Positions 16,725 through 24,366 of a stretch of DNA of 55,370 nt are shown here, piece by piece; position 1 is the first letter of the stretch, and each line of letters begins with the position of its first letter. The notes below the pieces were generated by a model, which was given only the letters and a program-made list of their open reading frames with translations, ran no database searches and was not told the DNA's origin. The translations under genes and the position numbers were made by a program. The stretch is taken from contig NZ_VCLA01000133.1 in NCBI RefSeq assembly GCF_009600885.1, forward strand, positions 1 through 55,370, in the 5' to 3' direction. Source of the stretch: Streptomyces jumonjinensis. GTDB taxonomy: Bacteria > Actinomycetota > Actinomycetes > Streptomycetales > Streptomycetaceae.

Positions 16725-17276
16725 TCAGCCCTGGGGGGTCCAGTAGTCGGTCAGCCGGCCGACGCCGTGCTCCACGGCCTTCCAGGAACCGTTGAACTCG
16801 ATCACGGCGAAGGCGGAGGTCGGGAAGGCGCTGCGGTTCATCCGGGGCAGCAGATCTCCTTCGGCCTCGCCGGCGAGCGCGTCCGCGAGGGCGTGCATTC
16901 CGGGATTGTGGCCGATGATCAGCAGATTGCTCACGTCGTCCGGGGTCTCGTTGAGCAGGGCGATGATCTCGCCGAGGGACGCCTCGTAGAGCCGGTCCTC
17001 ATAGACCGTGCGAGGGCGCTCCGGCAGTTCGTGCACCGCCAGCTTCCATGTCTCCCGGGTTCTGACCGCGGTCGAGCAGACGGCGAGATCGACGGCGATA
17101 CCGCTCCGGGCGAGTCTGCGGCCCGCCACGGGGGCGTCCTTGCGGCCCCGCTCGGCGAGCGGTCGCTCATGGTCGGAGTCCTCGGCCCAGTCGGCTTTGG
17201 CGTGTCGGAGGATCACAATCCTGCGGGGTTCGGCAGGTCCGGGGGCTTTCCCCCCGGACGGCGTGGCGACGCTCAT
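16725..17276 (-). CDS. SixA-like histidine phosphatase
   Basis: 183-residue phosphohistidine phosphatase of the histidine-phosphatase (RHG) superfamily. The catalytic RH motif appears as ILRHAKADW (about 22-30), with SDHERPLAERGRKDA next, STAVRTRET in the middle and the second catalytic His in IIGHNPGM. This pattern matches SixA, which removes phosphate from His-containing phosphotransfer proteins; a broader role on phosphoamino acids or small molecules is possible. The ATG at 17276 was chosen because family homology begins soon after; an upstream in-frame ATG at 17348 lies in repeat-rich DNA. Confidence 0.88.
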   Translation of the reverse strand: MSVATPSGGKAPGPAEPRRIVILRHAKADWAEDSDHERPLAERGRKDAPVAGRRLARSGIAVDLAVCSTAVRTRETWKLAVHELPERPRTVYEDRLYEASLGEIIALLNETPDDVSNLLIIGHNPGMHALADALAGEAEGDLLPRMNRSAFPTSAFAVIEFNGSWKAVEHGVGRLTDYWTPQG

Positions 17277-17540
17277 GCACCCCAGCTTCGCATGAAATGC
17301 GCCAGCGGGCGCGGGGTGTTGAGGGGCTCTCCCCTTCCGGTCGATCACCTCGGCGGAGGCCGCAGGAGCCCCCCGGGGCCCGGCGTACGCCGGGCGGATC
17401 GGCAGGACGGCGAACCGGCGGGACGGCAGGTCGGACGATCGGCATCCCGACGGACCAGCGGGACGGCGGACCGGCGAGACGCGCAGATCAGCGGGACGGC
17501 ATGCCGACGCATCACCGGGTCAGCGGGCACCGGGCCAGGC

Positions 17541-17564
17541 CGGTCAGCCGGTCAGCCGGTCAGC
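17541..17564. repeat. 8-bp tandem repeat CGGTCAGC x3 across a stop codon
   Basis: Three perfect copies span the 3-prime end of the 67-residue gene. On the minus strand each copy carries TGA, and since 8 is not a multiple of three the copies place stops in successive frames, so a one-unit change would alter only the last residues. Confidence 0.9.
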
Positions 17565-17755
17565 AGATGCTGGAGGTACTCCAGGACGACGCGGAGCCCC
17601 GGCTGACCGCCCCCGGCGGTCTGCGCCTGGGCCGGGTCGGCTATCAGCACCAGCAGCAGCACGAAGGCGAGCACCGGCAGCGCCAGCGCCCACCAGGGAA
17701 GGCGGACGCCGGCTCCGTCCCTGGCGCGGGAAGAGATGGGCGTATGGGCGGACAT
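17552..17755 (-). CDS. Small single-pass membrane protein, unknown function
   Basis: 67 residues. The N-terminal stretch is polar (MSAHTPISSRARDGAG), then one strong hydrophobic helix (about 19-43, WWALALPVLAFVLLLVLIADP), then a short tail QTAGGGQPGLRVVLEYLQHLL. The start is supported by GGAGG five bases upstream. The helix could be a membrane anchor or an uncleaved signal. No named domain is recognised. It is followed by about 275 bp of repetitive DNA (imperfect copies of a GATCAGCGGGACGG-like motif) before the SixA gene, in which I see nothing else. Confidence 0.72.
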   Translation of the reverse strand: MSAHTPISSRARDGAGVRLPWWALALPVLAFVLLLVLIADPAQAQTAGGGQPGLRVVLEYLQHLLTG

Positions 17756-17866
17756 GGTCGCCTCCGTCAGCAGTGCTCCGCGGGTACGCGTTTCGATACG
17801 TCCACGCTAGGGAGCAGAGCCGGGCGATCCCATCCGGCACCCCACCTACTTCACCCTGAGCCTGAC

Positions 17867-17894
17867 CCCCTAGGGGATAGGGGGGCCAGCCCCC
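17867..17894 (-). terminator. Hairpins after the permease-microprotein operon
   Basis: CCCCTAGGGG at 17867-17876 and GGGGGC-CA-GCCCCC at 17881-17894 lie just downstream (minus strand) of the microprotein stop. The second hairpin core also recurs at 45117-45130, so it may be a dispersed palindrome used as a terminator. Confidence 0.45.
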
Positions 17895-17925
17895 TTGCCG
17901 ACGGCGGCGAAGGTCTGCGACCGGG

Positions 17926-18042
17926 TCACGGTGAGGCTATGGAGGCGATGATTCCGATCACCACGAAGAGACCGATGATGGCGGCGAAGAGAAGCAGCAG
18001 CTTCTTCTGCCCGTTCTGCGGATTCGGGTCGAGCACTGGCAT
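17926..18042 (-). CDS. 38-residue transporter-associated membrane microprotein (SGM_5486 type)
   Basis: Translates as MPVLDPNPQNGQKK followed by one hydrophobic helix (LLLLFAAIIGLFVVIGIIASIA) and a two-residue end. The start lies only four bases after the MFS permease stop, so the two genes are almost certainly one operon. The DPNPQNGQKK head plus helix matches what I recall of the SGM_5486 family transporter-associated proteins found beside CynX/NimT-type permeases in Streptomyces. It is likely a small partner or stabiliser of the permease; no function has been shown that I know of. Confidence 0.82.
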   Translation of the reverse strand: MPVLDPNPQNGQKKLLLLFAAIIGLFVVIGIIASIASP

Positions 18043-18046
18043 GGCC

Positions 18047-19426
18047 TCAGTCTCGCATCCCGGTCTCGTCCTCGATCGTGCGGTCCCTGCCCGCGAGCAG
18101 CCCGGCGGCGATCTGCGGTACGAGCAGCCCCGCCATCAGCGCGATCGGGAGGTCCCAGCCGCCGCTGTGCTGATAGAGGACGCCCACCAGCAGCGGACCG
18201 GGGATGGAGATCAGATAGCCGGTGGACTGGGCGAAGGCGGAGAGCCGCACCACCCCCGTGCCGGTGCGCGATCGCAGGCCGATCATGGTGAGTGCGAGCG
18301 GGAAGGCGCAGTTGGAGACGCCGAGCAGCAGCGCCCAGGCCCAGGCTCCGGCGGCGGGGGCGAGGAGAAGGCCCGTGTATCCGGTCAGCCCGCAGAGCCC
18401 GAGGGCGACGACGATCGGCCCCTGGTGCGTCAGCCGGGTGGCGAGCCGGGGAATGACGAAGGCGAGCGGCACCCCCATCACCATGGTCACGGCCAGCAGC
18501 ACTCCGGCTTCCTGGGCCGGGACCCCCGCGTCCCGGAAGATCTGCGGCATCCACCCCATGGTGATGTACGCGCCGGTGGCCTGGAGGCCGAAGAAGCAGG
18601 CGAGCGCCCAGGCGGTGGGGCTGCGGGTGATGCCCGGCGCGCTCCGGTCCGTGCCGGAGCCGGTGGCCGGGCGGGCCGCGGCCGGCGGGATGGCCCCCCG
18701 GTCCCGTACGAGTCCGAGCCACGGCAGCACCGCGACGGCGGCGAGCAGCGCCCAGACTCCCAGGCCGGTCTGCCAGCTGCCGCCCAGCACCTCGGTCAGC
18801 GGGACGGTGACGGCGGCGGCGGCCGAGGTGCCGATCGCCAGGGCCATGGAGTAGAGCCCGGTCATGGTGCCGACGCGGTCGGGGAAGTACCGCTTGACGA
18901 TCACCGGCATCAGCACATTGCTGAGGGCTATGCCCATCAGCGCCAGGGCGCTGGCGGCGAGGAATCCGGCGGTGCCGCCCGCGAAGGGCCTGATCGCCAG
19001 CCCGGCGGTGATGGCGGCCATGCCCGCGCAGAGGACCGCTCCGGGGCCGAAGCGCCGGGCGAGCCGGGGCGCGGCGAGCCCGAAGACGGCGAAGCAGAGA
19101 GGGGGTACGGAGGTGAGCAGTCCGGCGACGCTGCCGCTCATCCCGAGGCCGGTGCGGACCTCCTCCAGCAGCGCGCCGAGGCTGGTGATGGCGGGGCGGA
19201 GATTGAGCGCCGCGAGCACGATGCCCGCCATGACCAGCGGGATGAGCCAGGCCGGGCGCGGCGCGGCCTGGCCGTCGCCCTCCAGAGCCCGGGCGGTTGC
19301 GGTGCGACCGTCGCCGCCCCCCGGAGCCTGGACGGATGCGGTGCGGCCGTCGCCCTCCGGGCCCCGGGCGCGGGCCGTGGCGGCAGGGCTCTGGGTCCGC
19401 GTGTCGGGCCGATTCTCATAGGGCAT
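18047..19426 (-). CDS. CynX/NimT-family MFS permease
   Basis: 459 residues with about 12 transmembrane helices after a hydrophilic Ala/Gly-rich N-terminus of about 55 residues. LNLRPAITSLGALLEEV (about 75-90) is the hallmark of the CynX/NimT (cyanate/nitroimidazole) group. A loop rich in Pro/Ala/Arg separates the two halves. Substrate unknown. Three in-frame ATGs (19438, 19435, 19426) compete; none has a strong ribosome site, and the region overlaps an inverted repeat likely bound by the divergent GntR regulator. The 38-residue microprotein gene follows after four bases. Confidence 0.87.
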   Translation of the reverse strand: MPYENRPDTRTQSPAATARARGPEGDGRTASVQAPGGGDGRTATARALEGDGQAAPRPAWLIPLVMAGIVLAALNLRPAITSLGALLEEVRTGLGMSGSVAGLLTSVPPLCFAVFGLAAPRLARRFGPGAVLCAGMAAITAGLAIRPFAGGTAGFLAASALALMGIALSNVLMPVIVKRYFPDRVGTMTGLYSMALAIGTSAAAAVTVPLTEVLGGSWQTGLGVWALLAAVAVLPWLGLVRDRGAIPPAAARPATGSGTDRSAPGITRSPTAWALACFFGLQATGAYITMGWMPQIFRDAGVPAQEAGVLLAVTMVMGVPLAFVIPRLATRLTHQGPIVVALGLCGLTGYTGLLLAPAAGAWAWALLLGVSNCAFPLALTMIGLRSRTGTGVVRLSAFAQSTGYLISIPGPLLVGVLYQHSGGWDLPIALMAGLLVPQIAAGLLAGRDRTIEDETGMRD

Positions 19427-19440
19427 AAGGCCCATCATAG

Positions 19441-19467
19441 AATCATGGGATGATTGACTGTCCAGTC
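19441..19467. promoter_or_regulatory. Two adjacent palindromes between the permease and gntR genes, candidate GntR operator
   Basis: AATCAT-GGG-ATGATT (19441-19455) is directly followed by GACTG-TC-CAGTC (19456-19467). Both are perfect and lie between the divergent starts. A FadR-type regulator gene starts 73 bp to the right, so an autoregulatory operator controlling both genes is the simplest reading. Confidence 0.5.
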
Positions 19468-19539
19468 GCCAACCGATTCCGTCACCTCGTCCCGGACCCG
19501 GAAGCCCCTCCGGTACGGACCCGCTGAGCCAGGAGCACG

Positions 19540-20301
19540 ATGACACTGACCTCCCCGCGGCGTACGGGGCTCACCGACCAGGTAATCGCCCAGCTGAGGA
19601 CCCAGATCACCTCGGGCGAGTGGCCGGTCGGCTCCCGTATCCCCACCGAGCCGGAACTGGTCGAGCGGCTCGGAGTGGCCCGTAACACCGTCCGCGAGGC
19701 GGTGCGCGCCCTCGCGCACAACGGGCTGCTGGACATCCGGCAGGGCTCGGGCACCTATGTACGGGCCACCAGCGAGCTGGCCGGGGTGATGCACCGCAGA
19801 TTCGCCGACGCCAGCCCCCGGGACGTCGCCGAGGTGCGCTCGATGCTGGAGTCGTCGGCCGCCCGGCTGGCCGCCGAGCGGCGCACGGAGCGCGATCTGG
19901 GACAGCTGGAGGCGCTGCTCGTCCGCCGGGACGACGCCTGGGCGAGCGGGGAGGCGGAGCGGTTCGTCGCCGTCGACACCACCTTCCATCTCGCGGTGGT
20001 GGCCGCCTCGCACAACGATGTGCTCGGCGAGCTCTACGCCGACCTGGGCGATCTGCTGCGCGGCTGGCTGCGCGACGATGTGGGCCCCGAACTGCGCCCG
20101 GAGCATCTGATGGACCACCGGCGGCTGGTGGCGGCGATCCGCGCCGGAGACGGGGAGAGCGCCGCGGCGGAGGCGGCCGGCTATCCGTTCCTCTGCCCGG
20201 GCGGCCGTGCGCCGCAGGAACAGCAAGAACAGCGGGAACAGCAGGAGCGGCAGGAACAGCAGGCACAGCGGGACACCGGGGATCAGGACACCAGCGGCTG
20301 A
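19540..20301 (+). CDS. FadR-subfamily GntR transcriptional regulator
   Basis: 253 residues. N-terminal winged helix (about 10-75: IPTEPELVERLGVARNTVREAVRAL and IRQGSGTYV). The C-terminal FCD ligand domain (about 95-225) keeps RSMLESSAARLAA and a VDTTFHLAVVAASHN segment with Asp and His metal-ligand candidates, plus MDHRRLVAAIRAGD. The tail (about 226-253) is a low-complexity run of Gln, Glu and Arg encoded by CAG/GAA-rich DNA, which is unusual. It is divergent from the permease and probably represses it. The last 19 bp overlap the convergent secreted-protein gene. Confidence 0.9.
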   Translation: MTLTSPRRTGLTDQVIAQLRTQITSGEWPVGSRIPTEPELVERLGVARNTVREAVRALAHNGLLDIRQGSGTYVRATSELAGVMHRRFADASPRDVAEVRSMLESSAARLAAERRTERDLGQLEALLVRRDDAWASGEAERFVAVDTTFHLAVVAASHNDVLGELYADLGDLLRGWLRDDVGPELRPEHLMDHRRLVAAIRAGDGESAAAEAAGYPFLCPGGRAPQEQQEQREQQERQEQQAQRDTGDQDTSG

Positions 20302-20624
20302 TGGCTGACCCAGACCGCGCGGATCTCCTTCCAGCAGCGGTCGGTGAGCGTCACCGAGCCCGCCGGGTCGATTCCGGTGGGCGCGCTGTCCACATCGACG
20401 TCCCACCAGCGCTCGCACTCGATGTGCAGCCGCACCCGGTCGGTGATCGGATACGGATTGTGACAGTGGGCGGTGGCGTACGAGCCGTTGATCTCGGTGC
20501 GGCAGTTGGCCTGGTACGGCGGCCGGGGCTCCGGCTCGGGCTCCTGTGACAGGGCCTGCGGGGTCGCCCACAGCACCAGTGTCACCGCGGCCAGCAGCGG
20601 GGACGAGCACCGGATCATTCGCAT
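20283..20624 (-). CDS. Small secreted protein, unknown function
   Basis: 113 residues with a clear signal peptide (MRMIRCSSPLLAAVTLVLWATPQALS, cleavage about 26), then a Glu/Pro segment and a mature domain with four cysteines (NCRTEINGSYATAHCHN, IECERWW, DRCWKEIRAVW) likely forming two disulfides. The start is set by GAGGAGG eight bases upstream. I recognise no family. Its 3-prime end overlaps gntR by 19 bp on the opposite strand. Confidence 0.72.
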   Translation of the reverse strand: MRMIRCSSPLLAAVTLVLWATPQALSQEPEPEPRPPYQANCRTEINGSYATAHCHNPYPITDRVRLHIECERWWDVDVDSAPTGIDPAGSVTLTDRCWKEIRAVWVSHQPLVS

Positions 20625-20930
20625 GAGCAGGACCTCCTCGGCCGTACTGCGGCGCGATCGCCGCGGCTGCACCACAAGGGGGAATGCTCCTCCAGCCTGA
20701 GCCCACCGGCGGCGGCCCGCGCGCGCTCACGGCCGAACGGGCGAAACGGCCGAACGAACGGAACGGCCGAACGAACGGAACGAGCGAGCGGGCGAACCGA
20801 GCGAGCGAGCCGCCGCCAAAACGGGCGACGCCCCGCCCCCCGCGCACTGCGGGGAACGGGGCGTCGGCTCCGTACCGTCTTCCTTACGTACCGGACGTAC
20901 CGGTCGTACGGCTCCGGGCCAGGGTGCCGG
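20625..20930. other. 306-bp spacer with a 17-bp tandem repeat and the fabI terminator
   Basis: No gene. ACGGCCGAACGAACGGA occurs at 20746-20762 and 20763-20779, after a degenerate copy at about 20730-20745; related GAACGAGCGAGCG motifs continue to about 20810. The right end holds the fabI terminator hairpin. Confidence 0.75.
20826..20866 (-). terminator. Terminator of the fabG-fabI operon
   Basis: CGACGCCCCG (20826-20835) pairs with CGGGGCGTCG (20857-20866), and CCCCGC with GCGGGG (20849-20854) extends the stem inside. It lies about 65 bp past the fabI stop on the minus strand. Confidence 0.75.
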
Positions 20931-21701
20931 TCAGGCTCCCATCATGTGCAGGCCGCCGTCCACATGGACGATCTCCCCCGTCGTACGCGGGAAGAAGTCC
21001 GACAGCAGACCGACGATGCCCCGGCCCGTGGGCTCCGGGTCGGTCAGATCCCAGCCGATCGGGGCGCGGTGGTTCCAGACGTCCGCCAGCTCCTCGAAGC
21101 CCGGGATGGACTTCGCGGCCATCGACTTGAGCGGGCCCGCCGAGATCAGGTTGCAGCGGATGTTCTTCTCGCCGAGGTCGCGGGCGAGATAGCGGTTGGT
21201 GGACTCCAGGGCGGCCTTGGCCACCCCCATCCAGTCGTACTTCGGCCAGGCGACCTGCGCGTCGAAGGTGAGGCCGACGATCGAGCCGCCGCGCTCCATC
21301 AGGGGCAGACAGGCCATGGCGAGCGACTTGTAGGAGTACGCCGAGACCTGTACGGCGGTGGCGACGTCGTCCCACTCCGCCTCCAGGAAGTTGAACGCAC
21401 CCTGCGGGCCGAAGGCGATCGAGTGGACGATGCCGTCGAGGCCGGTGTCGTCGCTGGAGTGCTCCCGGATCTTCGCCGCGAGCCCGTCCAGGTGCCCCTG
21501 GTCGGTGGCGTCCAGCTCGATGACGGGGGCGGGCTTCGGCAGGCGCTTGGCGATGCGCTCGACCAGGCTGAGCCGCCCGAAGCCGGTGAGGATGACCTCC
21601 GCGCCCTCCTCCTGCGCCACCTTTGCGGCGTGGAAGGCGATGGACGACTCGGTGAGAACGCCGGTTACCAGAATGCGTTTGCCGTCGAGGATTCCACTCA
21701 T
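20931..21701 (-). CDS. fabI: Enoyl-ACP reductase (NADH), FabI/InhA type
   Basis: 256 residues, the length of InhA/FabI proteins. It reduces trans-2-enoyl-ACP in the last step of each fatty-acid elongation cycle. Visible features are the FabI-type nucleotide motif VTGVLTESSIAFHAA (about 13-27), the SIAFGP motif near 95, and the catalytic Tyr-x6-Lys as KYDWMGVAK (about 157-165), which is closer to InhA than to classical YxxxK SDRs. The gene starts five bases after the fabG stop, so the two form an operon. It is the presumed sole target for isoniazid/triclosan-type inhibition in this organism, by family knowledge. Confidence 0.95.
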   Translation of the reverse strand: MSGILDGKRILVTGVLTESSIAFHAAKVAQEEGAEVILTGFGRLSLVERIAKRLPKPAPVIELDATDQGHLDGLAAKIREHSSDDTGLDGIVHSIAFGPQGAFNFLEAEWDDVATAVQVSAYSYKSLAMACLPLMERGGSIVGLTFDAQVAWPKYDWMGVAKAALESTNRYLARDLGEKNIRCNLISAGPLKSMAAKSIPGFEELADVWNHRAPIGWDLTDPEPTGRGIVGLLSDFFPRTTGEIVHVDGGLHMMGA

Positions 21702-21706
21702 GGCGA

Positions 21707-22411
21707 TCAGTGACCCATGCCCAATCCGCCGTCAACGGGAATGACGGCTCCGGTGATGTAAGAAGCGTCGTCGGAGGCGAGGAAGCGCACGGTTGCGGCG
21801 ATCTCCTCCGGCTGCGCGTAACGGCCGAGCGGCACCTGGGCGACGATGCCCGCGCGCTGCTCCTCGGTGAGCACCTTGGTCATATCGGTGTCCACGAAAC
21901 CGGGCGCGACGACATTGAACGTGATGTTCCGGGAGCCGAGTTCCCGGGCGAGCGAGCGTGCGAAGCCCACAAGTCCGGCCTTCGACGCGGCGTAGTTGGC
22001 CTGTCCCGCCGAGCCGAGCAGCCCCACGACCGAGGAAATGAGCACCACACGGCCCTTCCGGGCCCGGAGCATGGCGCGATTGGCGCGCTTGACCACCCGG
22101 AAGGTACCGGTGAGGTTGGTGTCGAGAACCGAGGTGAAGTCGTCCTCCGACATCCGCATCAGCAACTGGTCACGGGTGACACCGGCATTGGCGACCAGCA
22201 CCTCCACCGCGCCGTGGGCCTCCTCGACCTCCTTGAAGGCCTGCTCCACCTGCTCCGCGTCGGTGATGTCGCACCGGACGGCGAGAAAGCCCTCGGGTGG
22301 CTCCCCGGAGCGGTATGTGATCGCGACCTTGTCACCTGCATCGGCGAACGCGCGGGCGATGGCGAGGCCGATGCCCCGGTTTCCTCCGGTGACGAGAACC
22401 GAGCGGCTCAA
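21707..22411 (-). CDS. fabG: 3-oxoacyl-ACP reductase FabG
   Basis: 234-residue SDR: VTGGNRGIGLAIA nucleotide-binding motif, NAGVTRD, Ser in VVLISSVVG, YAASKAG catalytic motif, and the C-terminal ASYITGAVIPVDGGLGMGH. It reduces beta-ketoacyl-ACP in fatty-acid synthesis. The start codon appears to be TTG at 22409-22411, because MSRSVLVTGG-type N-termini begin there and AAAGGG lies seven bases upstream; no ATG or GTG fits. First gene of the fabG-fabI pair. Confidence 0.95.
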   Translation of the reverse strand: MSRSVLVTGGNRGIGLAIARAFADAGDKVAITYRSGEPPEGFLAVRCDITDAEQVEQAFKEVEEAHGAVEVLVANAGVTRDQLLMRMSEDDFTSVLDTNLTGTFRVVKRANRAMLRARKGRVVLISSVVGLLGSAGQANYAASKAGLVGFARSLARELGSRNITFNVVAPGFVDTDMTKVLTEEQRAGIVAQVPLGRYAQPEEIAATVRFLASDDASYITGAVIPVDGGLGMGH

Positions 22412-22750
22412 CGGATCACCCTTTCGATAGCGGTCGTGGTACCTCCGAAACTATCGGTCCCGGCCCGTTCCCGGGGAATGGAGCAGTGACAGCGCCTTAC
22501 TCGGCTCGCTGTCGGGTCCCTACAGAAAGCGCCGGGGGGAGCGGGCTCGTACCGCCGTGTCCGGGGCCGGTGCGAACGTGGCGACCATCCTGCCGCATCC
22601 CCGCCCGCCCCAGAAGGCGACGGCATACGACTCCGTCACTTCCCCCGCGCCCGCGCGTGGCGGCGGACGCACGACACCCCCGCCCCTTCGCGCCCGCGCA
22701 TGATTCACTGCGACTCTGAACGCCGCGTTGGCCGAGAAGGGGAGGGCCCC
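22412..22750. promoter_or_regulatory. Divergent region between fabG and tldD with a CGATAG-N20-CTATCG repeat
   Basis: No gene is supported in these 339 bp. CGATAG (22425-22430) and CTATCG (22451-22456) form an inverted repeat that spans the likely fabG promoter, a candidate operator for a fatty-acid regulator. Toward tldD I see only its ribosome site (GGAGGG at 22741-22746). Confidence 0.4.
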
Positions 22751-24274
22751 GTGCCCCATGAGATCGATCAGACATTCCTCGCGCTGCCGCTGCGCGCGCT
22801 CGCCGACGCGGCGCTCGCCCGGGCGCGGGCGCTCGGCGCGGACCACGCCGACTTCCGGTTCGAGCGCGTGCGCAGCGCCTCCTGGCGGCTGCGCGACGCC
22901 CGGCCCGCGGCCTCGTCGGACACCACCGACATCGGCTACGCGGTGCGCGTGGTGCACGGCGGGGCCTGGGGCTTCGCCTCCGGGGTCGATATGACCATGG
23001 ACGCGGCGGCGAAGGTCGCGAGCCAGGCGGTCGCGATGGCCCAGCTCTCCGCGCGGGTGATCGCCGCCGCGGGCTCCGACGAGCGGGTGGAGCTGGCCGA
23101 TGAGCCGGTGCACGCCGAGAAGACCTGGGTCTCCTCGTACGAGATCAACCCCTTCGACGTGGCCGACGAGGAGAAGACCGCGCTGCTCGCCGGGTGGAGC
23201 GCGCAGCTGCTGGCGGCCGACGGCGTCGCTCATGTGGACGCCTCGCTGCTGACCGTGCAGGAGAACAAGTTCTACGCGGACACCGCGGGCACCGTCACCA
23301 CTCAGCAGCGGGTGCGGCTGCACCCCCAGCTCACCGCCGTCGCCGTGGACGAGACGACCGGCGAGTTCGACTCGATGCGGACCATCGCTCCGCCGGTGGG
23401 CCGGGGCTGGGAGTATCTGACCGGCACCGGCTGGGACTGGGCGGGCGAGCTGGAGGAGATCCCCGAGCTGCTCGCGCAGAAGATGCGCGCCCCCGGTGTG
23501 GAGGCCGGGCGGTACGACCTGGTGGTGGACCCGTCGAACCTCTGGCTCACCATCCATGAGTCGGTCGGGCACGCCACCGAGCTCGACCGCGCGCTGGGCT
23601 ACGAGGCGGCGTACGCGGGCACCTCCTTCGCGACCTTCGACAAGCTGGGGAAGCTGGAGTACGGCTCGTCGGCGATGAATGTGACCGGCGACCGCACCGC
23701 CGAGCACGGGCTCGCCACCATCGGATACGACGACGAGGGCGTGGCGGCGCAGTCCTGGGACCTGGTGCGCGGCGGCAGGCTCGTCGGCTATCAGCTGGAC
23801 CGGCGGATCGCGAAGCTCACCGGGCTCGGACGCTCCAACGGCTGCGCCTTCGCGGACGCCCCCGGCCATGTGCCCGTGCAGCGGATGGCGAATGTGTCGC
23901 TCCAGCCGTCCCCGGGCGGGCTCTCCACGGAGGATCTGATCGGCGGGGTGGAGCGCGGGACCTATGTCGTCGGCGACCGTTCGTGGTCGATCGACATGCA
24001 GCGCTACAACTTCCAGTTCACCGGGCAGCGGTTCTTCCGCATCGAGAACGGCCGGCTGGCCGGGCAGCTGCGCGATGTGGCGTACCAGGCGACGACGACG
24101 GAGTTCTGGGGGTCGATGGAGCAGGTCGGCGGCCCGCAGACCTATGTTCTGGGCGGCGCCTTCAACTGCGGCAAGGCCCAGCCGGGGCAGGTCGCCGCGG
24201 TCTCCCACGGCTGCCCGTCCGCCCTGTTCCGGGGCGTGAACATCCTTAACACGACGCAGGAGGCGGGGCGATGA
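22751..24274 (+). CDS. tldD: TldD metalloprotease subunit
   Basis: 507 residues; the active subunit of the TldD/TldE (PmbA) heterodimeric zinc peptidase that trims leader peptides and degrades unfolded peptides. The HExxxH zinc site is visible as HESVGHATE (about 273-281). The C-terminal barrel ends with GGAFNCGKAQPGQVAAVSHGCP. GTG at 22751 is chosen because GGAGGG precedes it directly; an upstream in-frame ATG at 22700 lacks one. The stop codon overlaps the first of two duplicated ATGA junctions leading to tldE. Confidence 0.94.
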   Translation: MPHEIDQTFLALPLRALADAALARARALGADHADFRFERVRSASWRLRDARPAASSDTTDIGYAVRVVHGGAWGFASGVDMTMDAAAKVASQAVAMAQLSARVIAAAGSDERVELADEPVHAEKTWVSSYEINPFDVADEEKTALLAGWSAQLLAADGVAHVDASLLTVQENKFYADTAGTVTTQQRVRLHPQLTAVAVDETTGEFDSMRTIAPPVGRGWEYLTGTGWDWAGELEEIPELLAQKMRAPGVEAGRYDLVVDPSNLWLTIHESVGHATELDRALGYEAAYAGTSFATFDKLGKLEYGSSAMNVTGDRTAEHGLATIGYDDEGVAAQSWDLVRGGRLVGYQLDRRIAKLTGLGRSNGCAFADAPGHVPVQRMANVSLQPSPGGLSTEDLIGGVERGTYVVGDRSWSIDMQRYNFQFTGQRFFRIENGRLAGQLRDVAYQATTTEFWGSMEQVGGPQTYVLGGAFNCGKAQPGQVAAVSHGCPSALFRGVNILNTTQEAGR

Positions 24275-24366
24275 GCCGCCGCCGCCCGATCCGCCGGGGG
24301 TCCGGGGGTCGCCCCCCGGGCAGACACCGTCTCAACACGACGCAGGAGGCCGGTCGATGAGCCGCC
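24245..24366 (+). repeat. Duplicated 36-bp stop/start junction flanking a 50-bp palindromic insert
   Basis: 24245-24280 and 24331-24366 match at 33 of 36 positions. Each copy contains the last codons (Asn-Thr-Thr-Gln-Glu-Ala-Gly-Arg), GCAGGAGG, and the ATGA overlap. The 50 bp between them (24281-24330) hold CCGGGGG-TCG-CCCCCCGG, a palindrome type common in Streptomyces spacers. Confidence 0.95.
24271..24360 (+). CDS. 29-codon linking ORF between tldD and tldE
   Basis: A product of the junction duplication. ATG overlaps the tldD stop (ATGA), and its own TGA overlaps the tldE start (ATGA). The peptide is Arg/Gly/Pro-rich and ends in NTTQEAGR, the same eight residues that end TldD. Ribosomes could pass from tldD through this frame to tldE by two coupled restarts. 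The peptide itself probably has no function. Confidence 0.5.
   Translation: MSRRRPIRRGSGGRPPGRHRLNTTQEAGR

Noticed and set aside
17297..19453. Open frame of over 700 codons on the plus strand
   Set aside because: It lies opposite the MFS permease, microprotein and SixA genes, whose motifs and ribosome sites are clear. Composition is Gly/Arg/Asp-rich as expected for an antisense frame of GC-rich genes.
22520..24208. Open frame of about 560 codons opposite tldD
   Set aside because: Shadow of TldD, which has the HExxxH motif.
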